From positions 1,174,564,863-1,174,628,862 of the forward strand of contig NC_090437.1 in NCBI RefSeq assembly GCF_031143425.1: a DNA stretch of 64,000 nucleotides, in the 5' to 3' direction. Below are positions 48,103 to 59,075 of this stretch, one piece after another. The number at the start of each line of letters is the position of its first letter. Position 1 is the stretch's first letter. The notes beneath the pieces were generated by a model, which saw only the letters and a program-made list of their open reading frames with translations, searched no databases and was not told the DNA's origin. Made by a program: the position numbers and the translations under genes. This DNA comes from Pleurodeles waltl. Its lineage: Eukaryota; Chordata; Amphibia; Caudata; Salamandridae.

Positions 48103-49179
48103 GTGTACTTAGGCAGATGTACATGTCTTAAACACAACATATTTCATTTACAGAGTGCTTGGTAAATTGACAGGTTCGCTGATGGAAGAAGAAAGGTGAA
48201 ACCTTAGCCTAAAATGTCCAACCAGCAATATGTTGGTAATTACAAAATAAGGAAAGAGTTTATGTGAATCCCAATGCTTACAGCATATGGTCGGCCTCAG
48301 ACTTGTGGTACGCACAGTAGGGCATATCAAGCAGTCTCATGTGTTACTGGGCTATCTTCGAAGCTTTAAGGGGCTCTTGGCATAGAATATGAAATAAAAA
48401 TAGGTCATGTCATATAGAAATATCGAATACAAAATGTATGCCTAATTAAACCATGTACCTCTAAGGAAGGAAATTAATTGACTCTTTTGGACAATGTACC
48501 AGGTATTTTTCTTCAAAATGTTTAGATCTGAACTAGCTCTGAACTAGCTACATGGTCCATTGATGAGAGTCTAACAACCGCCCAAAACAATAGGGAGCTA
48601 ACGTCCACAACACTCATCCCACTTTTTAGCAGAATTTCTAAGTGGTGAGATGTCATCATACAGAAGCAAGGTAAAGCAGATACCGAATAGCAACAGTTGG
48701 AAGTAATACATACAAATCACTTTTTTACAGGATTGCATGTAAAGTTCTTTCTACTTGAGTACACTTCTCTTGTTCAATATTAAATCACTCCAAGGAGGAG
48801 TAGGTATTCTGGATGTGATATTCAGTGACATGGTACACTTTCAATCAAATGATCAAAACAAGCATTGACCAATCCAATGATTTATTCCAGTTGTATGCGC
48901 AATCATCAAGACATATGCACCATGCCTGGCTGGCTATCTTGCAATGTTTTTTTTGTTAAAAAACATTCCAAGATGGTTGCCAATGTGATTCAATGCAAAG
49001 TAGCCATTTTTAATTTAGCAGTCTAACATGGCGGCTGTCATGTTAAACCAGTAAATTAAAATTAAAAAAAGGTTAAACGTTGCAATGAATGTGAAAAACT
49101 TAGCTATTGGCCCAGCAGCACTTTGCAGATACCGTACCCTTATTTTTTATAAAAGAAAGACAGATAGATAGATCTCACG
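48103..49179. other. Spacer without recognised feature
   Basis: No gene recognised. Short duplication TCTGAACTAGC at 48528-48548. Confidence 0.4.
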
Positions 49180-49880
49180 TTCCAAAGATGGGAGAATTGA
49201 AATAACCCTTTTGCCAAGCCTTAAACTCCTCTTATATTGCATATAAGTCACCCCTCACATAGGCGATAAACAGCCCATAGGGCAGGGAGTGTAATAATTA
49301 GAAGGTTGGACCTGTACATTTAAGTTTTTCATGTCCTGATAGTAAAAAACTCACAAATTGATTTTTTCACTACTTTGAGGCCTACTTCACCCAAAGCATA
49401 ACATTGTGTTTCCTTATCACATTTAGTAAGTGCTAACTTTTGATTCAGAGCAAGTAGAAAATTCATGTTTAGTGTTTGAGAAATTGTAATTTAAAATTCT
49501 CTGTAATGCCAGAGTTGGATTTTTTGAAAATGTCACTTTTAGAAATGTCTTGCCCTGTTTGGTGCCTGCGGACTCTTCCTGGGTCATATGACTGGGTGCA
49601 GCTGGAAGTTGAACTTTGTACATTCCAGAGAAAGACCTGTACTTTTCCCTTATGAAAACATTCCCAGAGAGACTCTCTTATCATGTCCGAATCCCCATAT
49701 TATATCCCAACACGGTATGACCCTGTTCTGGTGAGAAAAGCACAAACACGATCTGTATGGAAAACAGGCTCGGTGTGGAAAAATCCTGTGCCACCACTGT
49801 GACAGCACCTGAAGCTGAGCACGAAATGGAGTCAATGGTCAAGTGGAGTCAGGGGTCGAACACACTTAGCATTACACTCC
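49180..49880 (-). repeat. ERV-C 3' LTR candidate, related to R1
   Basis: It directly follows ERV-C env on the minus strand, after a purine-rich CAAAGGG. The minus-strand sequence then runs TGTAATGCTAAG and contains R1 blocks: CACCCAGTCAT, GACATTTTCAAAAAAT, GGACATGAAAAACTTAA and GAGGAGTTTAAGGC. Its position says LTR. The match to the R1 copies, which have no viral genes beside them, suggests that R1 copies are solo LTRs or that R1 inserted here. No 5' partner was found inside the window. Confidence 0.45.
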
Positions 49881-49915
49881 ACCCTTTGACCAGTGACTCT
49901 TATAACATACTGGCC

Positions 49916-50638
49916 TCAAGTAACCCTTTTTGATGTAAACATAGTAACTAGGTTAGGTATGCATTGTATAGAGCAACATATTATTATTATTATACAAATT
50001 ACTAAAAGTATTCCACCTAAACTAGAACGGCGATCAAAATCAGGCAGCCAGCTAAGTAACCAGTCCCACCACCCTTTGTCTACATCTTGCTTTACTCCCT
50101 TCACCAAATCATGCAAGACTTCAATGTGACACTGGATAGATTTAGAATGATCTGACAGGTTAAAACAACACCTTCCTTCTCATTTGCAACCATGATCGTG
50201 TTTCAACAGTAAGTATTCAATGGCTGCCCTGTTTTGCAATGCAGCTTTTCTAGTGCCTCGTATATCTAATAATAGCTCTGCTAAAGCAATAGATTTGTTG
50301 TTAATGTTTTTAACCATCAAACGCGCTATTTTGGTAATAACTCTAGTACTATAAATAGCTAATCCTGGAACTCCTATCATAGAAAGACTTAAGCCTACAT
50401 ATTCTGATCTAGATAATAACTGAACTTCAAAGTCACAGTCTTTGCATAATTGAACTGTTTTCCTTGTGTTTCGAGTATGTAACACGGAGTGAAATAGAAA
50501 CATCATGAGTCCCAGCCGCGTAAAAGCACACGGTCCTCCAGTTATATTTGCAGGAATGTAATTATATGTGATATTTCTAAAAGAAACTAACCATCCAACA
50601 GGTAATTTGACATGCTTTATGTGACTAGCAGCAGACAC
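49916..50638 (-). pseudogene. env: ERV-C env transmembrane subunit (gamma-type), broken
   Basis: The minus-strand frame from the H2 insertion point gives a short SU remnant and then a TM subunit: a hydrophobic fusion-peptide-like stretch (VGLSLSMIGVPGLAIYS, about 50405-50350), a heptad region, and LQNRAAIEYLL near 50240-50210. Next comes a Cys cluster (GC, five codons, CC) interrupted by a TGA at about 50190. The membrane anchor (GGILLVICIIIIICC) is near 50030-49980. The Cys-cluster layout belongs to gamma-type Env, where it is usually Cys-x6-Cys-Cys. Only about 300 nt separate the end of integrase and the fusion peptide, so SU is almost wholly deleted. Confidence 0.75.
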
Positions 50639-51261
50639 TATGGCCCTCATTATGAACTTGGCGGCAAACACCGCCGATCGACGTGCTGACAGTCAACAAA
50701 AGACCGCCAGTAGCGGTGGATTGCATACCGCCGTATAATGATGCCAAAAAGAAAGACTGCCAAAAAATTGACAACCTCCACCCACCGCCAGGGCCAATGA
50801 CGGCAGAAACGTAGTACACATCACCCACTACCGCCACATCTACAAACCCCCACCCACCAAATAATGATGCACAAATCAGCGCAGCGGTCAGTGAATGTCG
50901 AACGACCATTGGCGGTACAGACCGCAGTGGTCAGCAATGGGACCCGCCAACAACAAATGCACACAGTGGCAAATTTGAAAAGCACACACCTGATTCACAT
51001 ACACACACCATTCACATACACACATACCCACACCACTATAAAACACACACATACACACCCCACAATCCTTTGCAACACCAATAGCATGACAGATATTGAC
51101 ACTTCAACACGCATACACTGAACTAACCATCACACAAGTCATACACACAAAACCACCACCAAAACTCAAATACTGCACACCCACCATCACAAACCACACA
51201 CGCAACCACACAACAGCACCGTCACCTACTCACCTACAACACACCACCCACAACATACACC

Positions 51262-51640
51262 ATGTCACCCCCTAAGCACACCCGCTTCACCGACAGAGAG
51301 CTAAGGACCATGGTGTACGAAATACTCAGGGTCGAGCCACAGCTATTCAGGGCACAGGTGCAGCAGATGCCCTTGGCCAAGAAGATGGAGCTATGGCAGA
51401 GGATAGTCAACAAGGTCAACGGTGTGGGAAACCATCCACACACAAGGGATGACATCAGGAAGAGATGGAACGACCTGCGGTGGAAGGTGCATTCAATGGC
51501 ATCACGACACAACATCGCGGTACAGAAGACTGGCGGTGGTCCCCCACCTCCACCCCCCGAATACACCGACTGGGAGGAGAGGGTCTTGGCTATCCTGCAC
51601 CCAGAGGGCCTCACTGGATTCCCTGGAGGACTGGACTCGG
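51262..51640 (+). CDS. H2 SANT/Myb-like protein 1, exon 1 (DNA-binding domain)
   Basis: It starts at the ATG at 51262 (MSPPKHTRF) and is open to a GGTAAGT donor at 51640/51641. The 126 codons hold a SANT/Myb-like trihelix: acidic helix 1 (about residues 10-25), the VEPQLFRAQVQQ block, WQRIVNKVN, and a basic recognition helix DDIRKRWNDLRWKVH (about residues 62-76). A proline run and an acidic WEERVLAI follow. In Harbinger elements this second protein binds the element ends and brings the nuclease to the nucleus. The exon is fully open and is repeated, in deleted form, in H1. The phase-1 end joins in frame to the exon at 52206. Confidence 0.82.
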
Positions 51641-52205
51641 GTAAGTCAACTACAATACCGTAACAGTCGCCACACCTGTAATGCATGTATCCCCCATCCC
51701 TCTCACTTCCACCATGCCCCCATCCCCTTTCCAGCCCACAACACCCAGACACTCCTATCCATGTTTCCTGCATTCCCACATCCCCCCATACAAATCATTA
51801 TCCAGTCCCCTGTGCACAGTCACCAACCCATGCTTGTAATGTCAGGAGCACTACAACACCCAGAATGCACCACCACCCCCTCACTAAATGCATAAAAAAG
51901 AACACAAAGGTACCCTGCATTCTTCTACATGGGAATGTGACCACCAATTACTGGTGACCAGTGCTACAAGGGTTATGGCAATGACTGTATAAGGAGCAGT
52001 AGATAGGAGAGATACAAGACAAATGCAATCAACCCCCAGACAAATACCCAAACTACCCCTATGAGACCAAGGGGCAGTGCTGCCAATGACATATCCCATA
52101 CAGCACTGCCACTACACAAAAACACACACCATTATGCACAAGAAAGTGCACGCCACCCACATCTCTATTCTTTCACACACAAGCACCACCACCCATCACA
52201 CACAG

Positions 52206-53008
52206 GCAACACCACCCATGCCACCCAGACAGAGACGTCAAGGAGTGCCAGTCCTCCACCTCAAGATGAAAGCCCCACTCAGGAGAGTGCAGGGGGATGT
52301 ATGGACACAGAGGAAATCCCTGGGCCATCCCACAGTCCTGGACAGTCACCCTCCAGAAGCCCCATCCAGGACACCACTGACACACCTACCACTCAACCAC
52401 CATCAGCTCTGGCCCAACACCCCCATGCCAGTGTCTCCAGGCCACATGTACTGGGGCCCGAGTCTCCACCCGCCAACAGGCAGGATGATGAAGGGCCCAG
52501 TGCAAGTGGGACTGCCAGACTTGTGCAGGGGACACAGGCACAGGGTGGAGGGTATCAGTGGCCCAGGGGGGTGTCCCAAGGAGGGTTGCTGCTGCCCAGA
52601 AGGCCATTGCTGAGGTCCTGTGAGCATACCACCATTCCCAGGACAGGATGGCCCAGATCGTGGATACGTTGGAGGAGATTCAGAGGCTGTAGGGTAGCAC
52701 ACCACCAGGAGGCCATGGAGCAATGGAAACAGCTCAATGCTACCATGGCCTCTATTGCAGGGGTGCTGCAGCGCCAGACCAACATCCAGCCTGAGTCCTC
52801 CACCCACCTGCAGGCCCCTTCCACTAGCCAGGACACTGCCCTGCCATATACATCTGCAGCAGCTAGTGGACTGGTGGCACTGCCAGAGGATCCACAGGAC
52901 ACCAGCACCCCTTCCCCTGCAGCCCAGGTTCCTCCTCGCAAATGTGGCCTCAGACCCAGACATCCCAGTGAAACACCAGCCAAGACCAAGCCCACCGCCA
53001 GGAAGTGA
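52206..53008 (+). CDS. H2 SANT/Myb-like protein 1, exon 2
   Basis: An acceptor ACACACAG at 52198-52205 places this exon in frame with exon 1 (phase 1). It encodes about 267 residues: a Pro/Ser/Thr-rich linker, then an amphipathic helical segment (EAMEQWKQLNATMASIAGVLQRQ, shown here only as position about 52713-52781) of the kind used for oligomer or nuclease contact. The end is basic (RKCGLRPRH, KTKPTARK), a plausible nuclear-localisation signal. Stop at 53006-53008. A polyadenylation signal AATAAA lies at 53204-53209. The intron is 565 bp. The exon is open, so this protein could still be made. Confidence 0.7.
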
Positions 53009-53203
53009 CTCTGCCCTGAAATGTCCCCCTTGTCTGCCACTGAGCTACCTTGTTAACATGCTACTGCCATTTCACCATCTTCCAATGGCCCCATGGACTC
53101 TGCCCCTGTGCTACCAACAGCTGTGGAAATGTACCTGAGTATATTGTTCAGCATGTACCCACTCCCTTCTACTGTCCCATTACTCATGTATGTATTATCT
53201 TCA

Positions 53204-53209
53204 AATAAA
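53204..53209 (+). terminator. Polyadenylation signal of H2 protein 1 gene
   Basis: AATAAA, about 195 bases after the stop codon at 53008. Confidence 0.6.
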
Positions 53210-54002
53210 TACACTTGCACACACAAAATATCTGTCCTTATTTAATGTAAGCAATCAAATGTTAATGTGTATGTATTTGTCTGTTTCCATCATAATGGCG
53301 CTTTTATTGCAGGAGGGGGTCTAACAGACTGTAGTGTTTGAAGTATGTCACACTGTACATTCCATTGCTGTAACACACATCTGTTATTCATTCATAAAGT
53401 TGCCGCATCACTGGTAAGGGACACCACAGCACCATCTGTCTGCAAGGAAAATGTTACAAATCAGTACTGCACTGTTCAAACACAATACTTTACAATTTCC
53501 ATTTCTGATGTACAGACACACACAATTCACCAATTGCAACATAGGGGAGAGTGCACAAGTATCACTTAGGTAATCAATAATATTATCAACATGTGACCTA
53601 GCACAGTTTCTATCATACAGTAATGTAGATTGGCACCTGAAAAGTGCTTTCTGCACCCATCACCAGAGGGTAGACAAATTGCAACATGCCAGAAGAATAG
53701 TGTGCCCCTGCCCAAACAACACTGATGTCTCATAATGAAGCATGCAGACATACTTCAGACAAGTACACTGTCTGAGGGATGTTGATTGTAACCACTATCA
53801 GCGCTGTAAACAGCTAACAATGAGATGTCCTCAGTAACATTACACACACTACAATACAGGAATGTGCTTCACGGGTGGTTCCCCAAAAACACCTTGGTGA
53901 AACATACCCAAGGACACACAGCACTGTGTTGGTACTTAGTCCATAAGTCACCCTGAAACAATGCAGTAAACCTATTTGTATAATAGAAAATGTACCTGAG
54001 AG
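53210..54002. other. H2 interval between convergent genes
   Basis: About 800 bp between protein gene 1 (plus) and the nuclease (minus), which end towards each other. No gene. A minus-strand AATAAA near 53306-53301 might serve the nuclease transcript. Confidence 0.45.
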
Positions 54003-54382
54003 TCACTGGAAGTATAGCCGGATTAGCTGGGTTCTGGAGTTGATGTCTTCCCCCTCTTCTTCTCCATCACTCTCATCCATCCTCTGGGGTGGCAGGGGTG
54101 GATGGGCAGCATCCTCCTCTTCTAGAAGTGGGATAGCTTTCCGCACAGCCACGTTGTGCAGCATGCAGCAGGCCACCACTATCTGACACACTTTGTCACG
54201 GATATAGCACAGGGATCCTCCAGAGAGATGCAGGCAACAACATCTTGCTTTAGAGGAGCCTATGGTCTGCTCAATCCCCCTCCTAGTGCGACCATATGCC
54301 TCATTATAACAGATTTCTGCATCTCTCCTGGAATTTCTCACAGGTGTCAGAAGCCACTGCATGTTCGGGTAGCCAGAATCCC
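54003..54382 (-). pseudogene. H2 Harbinger transposase (HARBI1-like nuclease), exon 3
   Basis: Begins after the acceptor TTTTCCAG at 54390-54383 and encodes GDSGYPN, WLLTP, YNEAYGRTRRGIEQTIGSSKAR and CCMLHN, all hallmark blocks of the Harbinger DDE nuclease. The catalytic Asp of GDSGYP and the Glu of RGIEQ are both present. It ends with an acidic tail and a stop at 54003. This exon itself is open, but exon 2 is broken. Confidence 0.83.
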
Positions 54383-54480
54383 CTGGAAAAATGAGTGAAA
54401 GAGGGTTAAAACACACACTTTCTACTTGCATACAGCCTACCTGTCAGGTATGTTACTAATACAGTGTCATACACACTCAC

Positions 54481-55136
54481 CTATGAGCCAAGCTCTGTCC
54501 CCCCGTAGTTGTCTCTTCTTGTTTGGCACACTGCTTTTTCTCAGGACAAAGGACAAAGGAACCATGGAATGATCCTGGGAACCTTGCATTGACATGAGAA
54601 ATGTACTAACCAGCAGGACACACCAATTGGACATTAATGGAGTGAAAGTTTTTACGATTTCTCAACACCTGTTCATTTACTCTTGGAGGTGAGGTATGAG
54701 GGCTATGTGGATACCATCAGTGGCACCTATCACATGGGGGATATTTGCAAAAGCAGAGAATCCTGATTTGATGATGGTGAGATCATCCCTCTGGGGAAAC
54801 TGGACATAACTTTGCAGGTGTTGCACAAATGAATTAAAAGAATTAGGCAGGATGTGGCTGAACATTGGCTGAGATACACCAGCTGTCATGCCCACTGTCA
54901 CTTGGAAAGAGCCTGTGGCCAAAAAATGTAGCACAAATAGTACATGTACAGTCGTAGGTATGGCATGGGGATTCCTATTCACTGGCATCAGATCAGGCTC
55001 CACTTGTGCACAGAGTTCCCGGATTGTGGCTCGATTCAAGCGGTAATTGATAATGATGTGACGTTCCTCCATGGTGGCCAGATCTACCAGGGGTCTGTAA
55101 ACAGATGGGGCCCTTCCTCGCCACATGGGTCTGTAC
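54481..55136 (-). pseudogene. H2 Harbinger transposase, exon 2, with frameshifts, stop and lost catalytic Asp
   Basis: Starts at 55136 after an acceptor CTCCATAG and ends at a GGTGAGT donor (54481/54480). N-terminal helical region RGRAPSVYRPLVDL and ERHIIINYRLNR, then HFLATGSFQVTVG, a DNA-binding-like part, and the first catalytic motif IGATDGIHI near 54730. A one-base frameshift near 54683 is followed by NEQVLRNRKNFHSINVQ in another frame, then an in-frame TAG near 54611. The second catalytic motif reads PGSFHG near 54580, where the family has PGS-x-His-Asp, so the Asp is Gly. A further frame change leads to WLIG at the exon end. The enzyme is dead. Confidence 0.85.
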
Positions 55137-55711
55137 CTATGGAGAGGAAGAGAGATGCATTGAGTTGGGACACACACTTCCATAAGAAGGTTCCTCTATT
55201 TATGTTGTAGATGTGACACAATTGTCCCTCACACAGACACAAAGAACATGGTAATCCTGTCAGGGTAATGTGTGGTGAGATGTGTATGTTTTATTGCATC
55301 ACAGTGTAGGTACACGTCCCACCATGATTCTATGAGGAGGAACAGTAATTATAACAGTATTCAATGAAGGAGAGAGGGAATGGAGTCATGGACTAGGACC
55401 CCGGCCATACTATAAAATCGTGGTGAATGTAAATGGCAGCCCTCTCCCTACAGGTAGTGAAGTGTAGGAAGTGACCTCATTCCGCTGGCATTAGTCATCA
55501 TTGCGGTAGGCGGTGTTCACTGCTGTGCACCTCGTCATTGGATAACATTGTTGTCAATGGGGAAGCAGGTCCAATCATGATCACCGCCGGTGGTGACGGT
55601 GCACACCGCTGCGGTATATACCGCCATTTTGCCATGCCCTTTGACTCCTGCACCTTGGGTAGAGAAGAACTCCACTGTGTGTGCTGCTGTGTCGTGACTC
55701 CGGTCCTTGAG

Positions 55712-55825
55712 ATGGCATGTGCTACAGGGGAACGGGCCACGGCCTTCATCACGGAGGAGCTGGAGAAGCTGGTAGATGGGGTCCTACCCCTGTATGCAAA
55801 GCTGTATGGACGGCCAGAGGACCAG
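55712..55825 (+). CDS. H2 SANT/Myb-like protein 2, exon 1
   Basis: An ATG at 55712 opens 38 codons (MACATGERATAFITEELEKL…) ending at a GGTGAGT donor. It carries the first helix of a SANT/Myb-like domain (TEELEKLVDGVLPLYAKLYG). Phase 0 joins to the exon at 55987. Confidence 0.65.
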
Positions 55826-55986
55826 GTGAGTTGCTATTTGTCCTCCTTGAATGTGTGTGAATGTGGCGTATGCTTGTACGCATTTTTGTTGGCTGTGTGA
55901 ATGCTTACCCGTAGTTGAACTGGCATGGCATTTGTGTATGGGGCACCCACACTGACAGCTGTTTCTTTACTCTGTGCCCCATACAG

Positions 55987-56254
55987 GTCAGCACCCATCA
56001 GAAGAAAGGATTGTGGCAAGCCATCGCCAAGGAAGTGTGGACCCTGGGGGTATACAACCGGTGGAGCACGCACTGCAGGAAGCGGTGGGGGGACCCGAGG
56101 TGCTGTGCCCAGAAGCCCGGAGAGGCCCAGCTGGCGACGGCCTCCCAACGACGGGGTGCCTTTCGGACCCTGACCCCCCTAATGGCCCGCATTCTGGTTG
56201 TGGCCTATATGGATTTGGATGGGTGCTTGAAGGCAGCACAGCAGCCACAAGGGG
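55987..56254 (+). CDS. H2 SANT/Myb-like protein 2, exon 2
   Basis: An acceptor CCCATACAG precedes 55987. The exon encodes KKGLWQAIAKEV, YNRWSTHCRKRWGD and a hydrophobic segment ending before a GGTGAGT donor at 56254/56255. KKGLWQAIAKEV with RWSTHCRKRW is the second and third helix of a Myb/SANT domain, distinct from the domain of protein 1. Together with exon 1 the domain is complete and open. Many Harbinger elements carry only one such gene, so a second is unusual. Confidence 0.65.
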
Positions 56255-56738
56255 GTGAGTACCAACACTGCTGTGATGCTACTATGATGAGTATAGTTAG
56301 GTGCTATGGGGTGCATGCATTGTGGTGCCAAGCCCACAGACAAGTGTGTCTCTGCAGTCCAGCCCCCTCTACATCCGTGGCAGAGTGTTTTTAGGTAGAT
56401 ATGGCTGGGAGTGTAGGCCTGTGAGGGGTCCCCTGTTTGGGCTATTGGTTTTAATGTAGCCTCATGGATTTGCAGATTTGTTGTCTTGGCATCATCTCTC
56501 ATTGTTTCCCATTGCAAAGTGCAGCAGAGTAGAGGGCCAGGATGATAATGTAGTGTACTGTGGGATCATGCCTACCAGACAGGGGCACATTCATATCACA
56601 TATTGTGTCTGCTGAGGGTTAGTGCCTGAGACGGGTGGGAGTGTATGTGTCCCAACACGTATATTTTTCCTGGAATTGACATACTTCTTTCTTGTTTTGT
56701 TCCCCCCTTTGTGCTCTTGTGTCCTTGTGTGCTTTAGC

Positions 56739-57592
56739 ATCATCTGGCGAGGGAGCTGAGGCACCAGCAAGTGGGGATGTTGCAGCCCACGGGACCCAGG
56801 AGGCAGAGTCCACCGACGCTGAATGGATCAGTGGGTTGAAGGTCGAAGGGAGTCCCACGAGGGAGGCAACTACCACTGGAGGTAGTGACTCCGACACCTC
56901 CTCTGATGGTTGCGGACCCTACTGGGCCCACCCATTCTTTGCCATACTCCGCCACCCACCATACCAGCACCCCCCTCCCAGTAGCTCCCCACCGAGTTGC
57001 CCGTGCCTACTCACCCAGTAGGGTGGGCGTCTCCTTCGCCCCAGGCACCTCTTCTTCTGCCCTAGTCAGCCCTTTTGCCCTCACTGAGGAGGCTATTGAC
57101 CTTCTGAGAAACATCACTGTAGGTCAGACAACCATTGTGAATGCCATCCAGGGGCTGGCATCTGAGATGCAGCAATGCAATGCCTACCTGGAAGGCATTC
57201 ACGGTGTCATGTCTGGACTACAGAGATCTTTTCAGGCTCTGGCCTCCTCTTTGATGGCAGCCAATGTCCCTAGTCTCTTGGTCCCCCCTCCAACCACCTT
57301 TACCCCTTCCAGCACCTCACTCACTTCACTCATCCCAAGCACACATACAGATATCCATGCACCCAAAGCAACACACAAGAAGCACAAAGAGATACACAAG
57401 CAGCACATGTCCCACCACATGCAGGCACACACCCAACATACTAAAGCAGACACACCAACATCCACCTCCCCCAATGTATCGCCCTCCTCCCTGTCTGTCA
57501 CCTCACCATGCACACCCACATGCACTGCACTCTCAGTCACTGCTGCTGCCCCCATTCTTGCAGTCACCACAACAGCTGACATCCAGTCATGA
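56739..57592 (+). pseudogene. H2 SANT/Myb-like protein 2, C-terminal exon, apparent +1 frame change
   Basis: An acceptor TGCTTTAG precedes 56739, and phase 1 fits exon 2. The first frame (SSGEGAEAPASGD…) is acidic and Ser/Thr-rich and ends in a stop at 57021. A second frame, overlapping from about 56885, continues to 57592 with a helical segment (EEAIDLLRNI through ALASSL, about 57086-57255) resembling the C-terminal helical part of protein 1. Either a one-base indel near 56900-57000 or an unseen short intron (GGTAGT at 56880) explains the switch. The end is His/Thr-rich low complexity. AATAAA at 58367-58372 could end the transcript. Confidence 0.55.
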
Positions 57593-58622
57593 ACTCCAGA
57601 CACCACACCTGCACTCACCACTACTACATTCACAGACACTTACAGCACACTCACCAGACCTGCAGACACCCACACGACATCAATATACACTGGCAGCCTG
57701 TCTTCTCCCACTGTGTCCACTCCCCTCCTCCCAAAACACACAGATGCTCACACTCATCCACACCACGCACATCCACCACATATAAGCATACTGACCAGGC
57801 ACCTGCATCCACGTCCAGCACACCTACACCTCCTACCACCACTCCCTCAACCTCCACTCCCAAACCTGTCTCCAAAACCCCTCAAACTGCACCTAAAAAG
57901 CTTTTCCTCTCCCATGCTGACCTGTTTGAACCCACTGGCCCACCTCGTCTCGTCTTGTCCCTAAACGTTCTGTTCGCCTCCCCAAGTCCACTCCTTCCTC
58001 ATCAAAGTCCGCCCCAGACCGCCCTTCCCATTCCCGTGCCCCTTTCCCAAGGAGGAAGAAGGTCTGTGTTGCACCTGGTCCCTCTGCCACCCCTGGTCCA
58101 GGCCCACTCCTCCTCATTTCAAGGGCAAGCCCAAACCCTCTCCACCTCCAAAACCTAAGCTCAAGACCTCCCCTTCTAAACCTGAGTCCCCACCCCTGCA
58201 CCCCCTACCCCTGATCCCTGAGGTGTCTGGCTGCCCCTTTGATGCCCCTTCTCAGTGGAGGATTTTTGTCATCATAGGCGGCAAGTATGGGCTATATTTG
58301 CCCTTCTGGAACTTCAATATGGATTGGCCTATGGCTTTGTTTGGACATTAATAATTATTTGTTTAAAATAAATTGTAGTGCCCCGCAGACATGTAGGTGC
58401 AATATTGACCCATTGTGCAGCGTTTCACTGTGTGGGGGGGGGGTGCACAGATGTGTGCATTGGTGCAGGTATTTGTTGGCTTGTGTCTGGTAAGTACATT
58501 TTGTAAGGGTATGTTTGGCTTGGGGTGGTGGGAGGGGTTTGGTGTGTGTTGCGGTGTGGGTGGGGTTGGCGGGTGTGTAATTGTGCCCTTTCGTCCCATG
58601 TGTGCTAGGCTGCGGTACTTAC
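57593..58622. other. H2 low-complexity interval
   Basis: C/A-rich and CCT-rich simple sequence to about 58200, then G/T-rich (58400-58580). The open frames here are Pro/His/Ser repeats and show no domain. AATAAA at 58367-58372 on the plus strand. Confidence 0.5.
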
Positions 58623-58705
58623 CGCCATTTTCTTCGTAGACAGTCACAGTCCTGGAGATATATGGCAAGGAGAAGCACTCGGATTATTTCCAACTCCCGC
58701 TCCAT
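58623..58705 (-). CDS. H2 Harbinger transposase, exon 1
   Basis: An ATG at 58705 opens 27 codons (MERELEIIRVLLLAIYLQ, then DCDCLRRKW) ending at a GGTAAGT donor (58623/58622). The phase joins exactly to the acceptor at 55136, and the joined context (basic residues, then YRPMWRGR) is what Harbinger nucleases have near their N-terminus. The intron would be 3486 bp, far longer than the other introns of this element, and holds the second SANT gene on the opposite strand. The exon lies about 300 bp inside the right terminus, a good place for a promoter-proximal exon. Confidence 0.65.
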
Positions 58706-59075
58706 GTCGGCATCGGCGGGTTCAGTGTGCCTCCGGTGGGTGTTTCCCTTTACTTGGGTTATTTCCACCAAGCTTTGCGTGGCGGTGGTTCCCGCCCCGG
58801 AACTGATGGCTGTGTGGTGTTTCATTATATGGTGGGCGGGTAGGGCCTTTCTGCCCGGCTGAAGATGACCTCCGCCGTCGTCGACAGTGCTACCACAATG
58901 GCAGTGAGTGGTTGGGCTGCTGGCTGCTTCTTATGTGCTTCATTATGTGGCAGTCAGGACTGCCAGTAGGGCGGTCTTTCCCGCCAGGTTCATAATGACC
59001 ACCTATTTCTCTTGGTTTCAGTCTATACAGGTTAAAAGCATGCAAATCGAGATCTGCAGATTCTGGTGTTGCTCG

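Larger units (their letters stand above)
50642..59003 (+). mobile_element. H2: full-length Harbinger-type element inserted in ERV-C, TSD TAT
   Basis: Left end GGCCCTCATTATGAACTTGG, right end CCGCCAGGTTCATAATGACCACC, flanked by TAT (50639-50641 and 59004-59006). ERV-C sequence lies on both sides in the same orientation, and one reading frame continues from one flank to the other across the insertion site, which fixes the element ends. It encodes two SANT/Myb-like proteins (plus strand) and a HARBI1-like nuclease (minus strand). CA-rich simple sequence at 50980-51230 and C/A-rich low complexity at 57300-58200 fill much of the rest. Confidence 0.88.

Noticed and set aside
52061..52205. Upstream extension of H2 protein 1 exon 2
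   Set aside because: The acceptor at 52205 joins exon 1 in frame; the earlier codons lie in the intron, and another nearby acceptor (before 52228) leads to a stop.
57589..58158. 189-codon frame near the H2 right part
   Set aside because: Pro/His/Ser-rich from C/A simple sequence, with no domain and no splice link that I could support.
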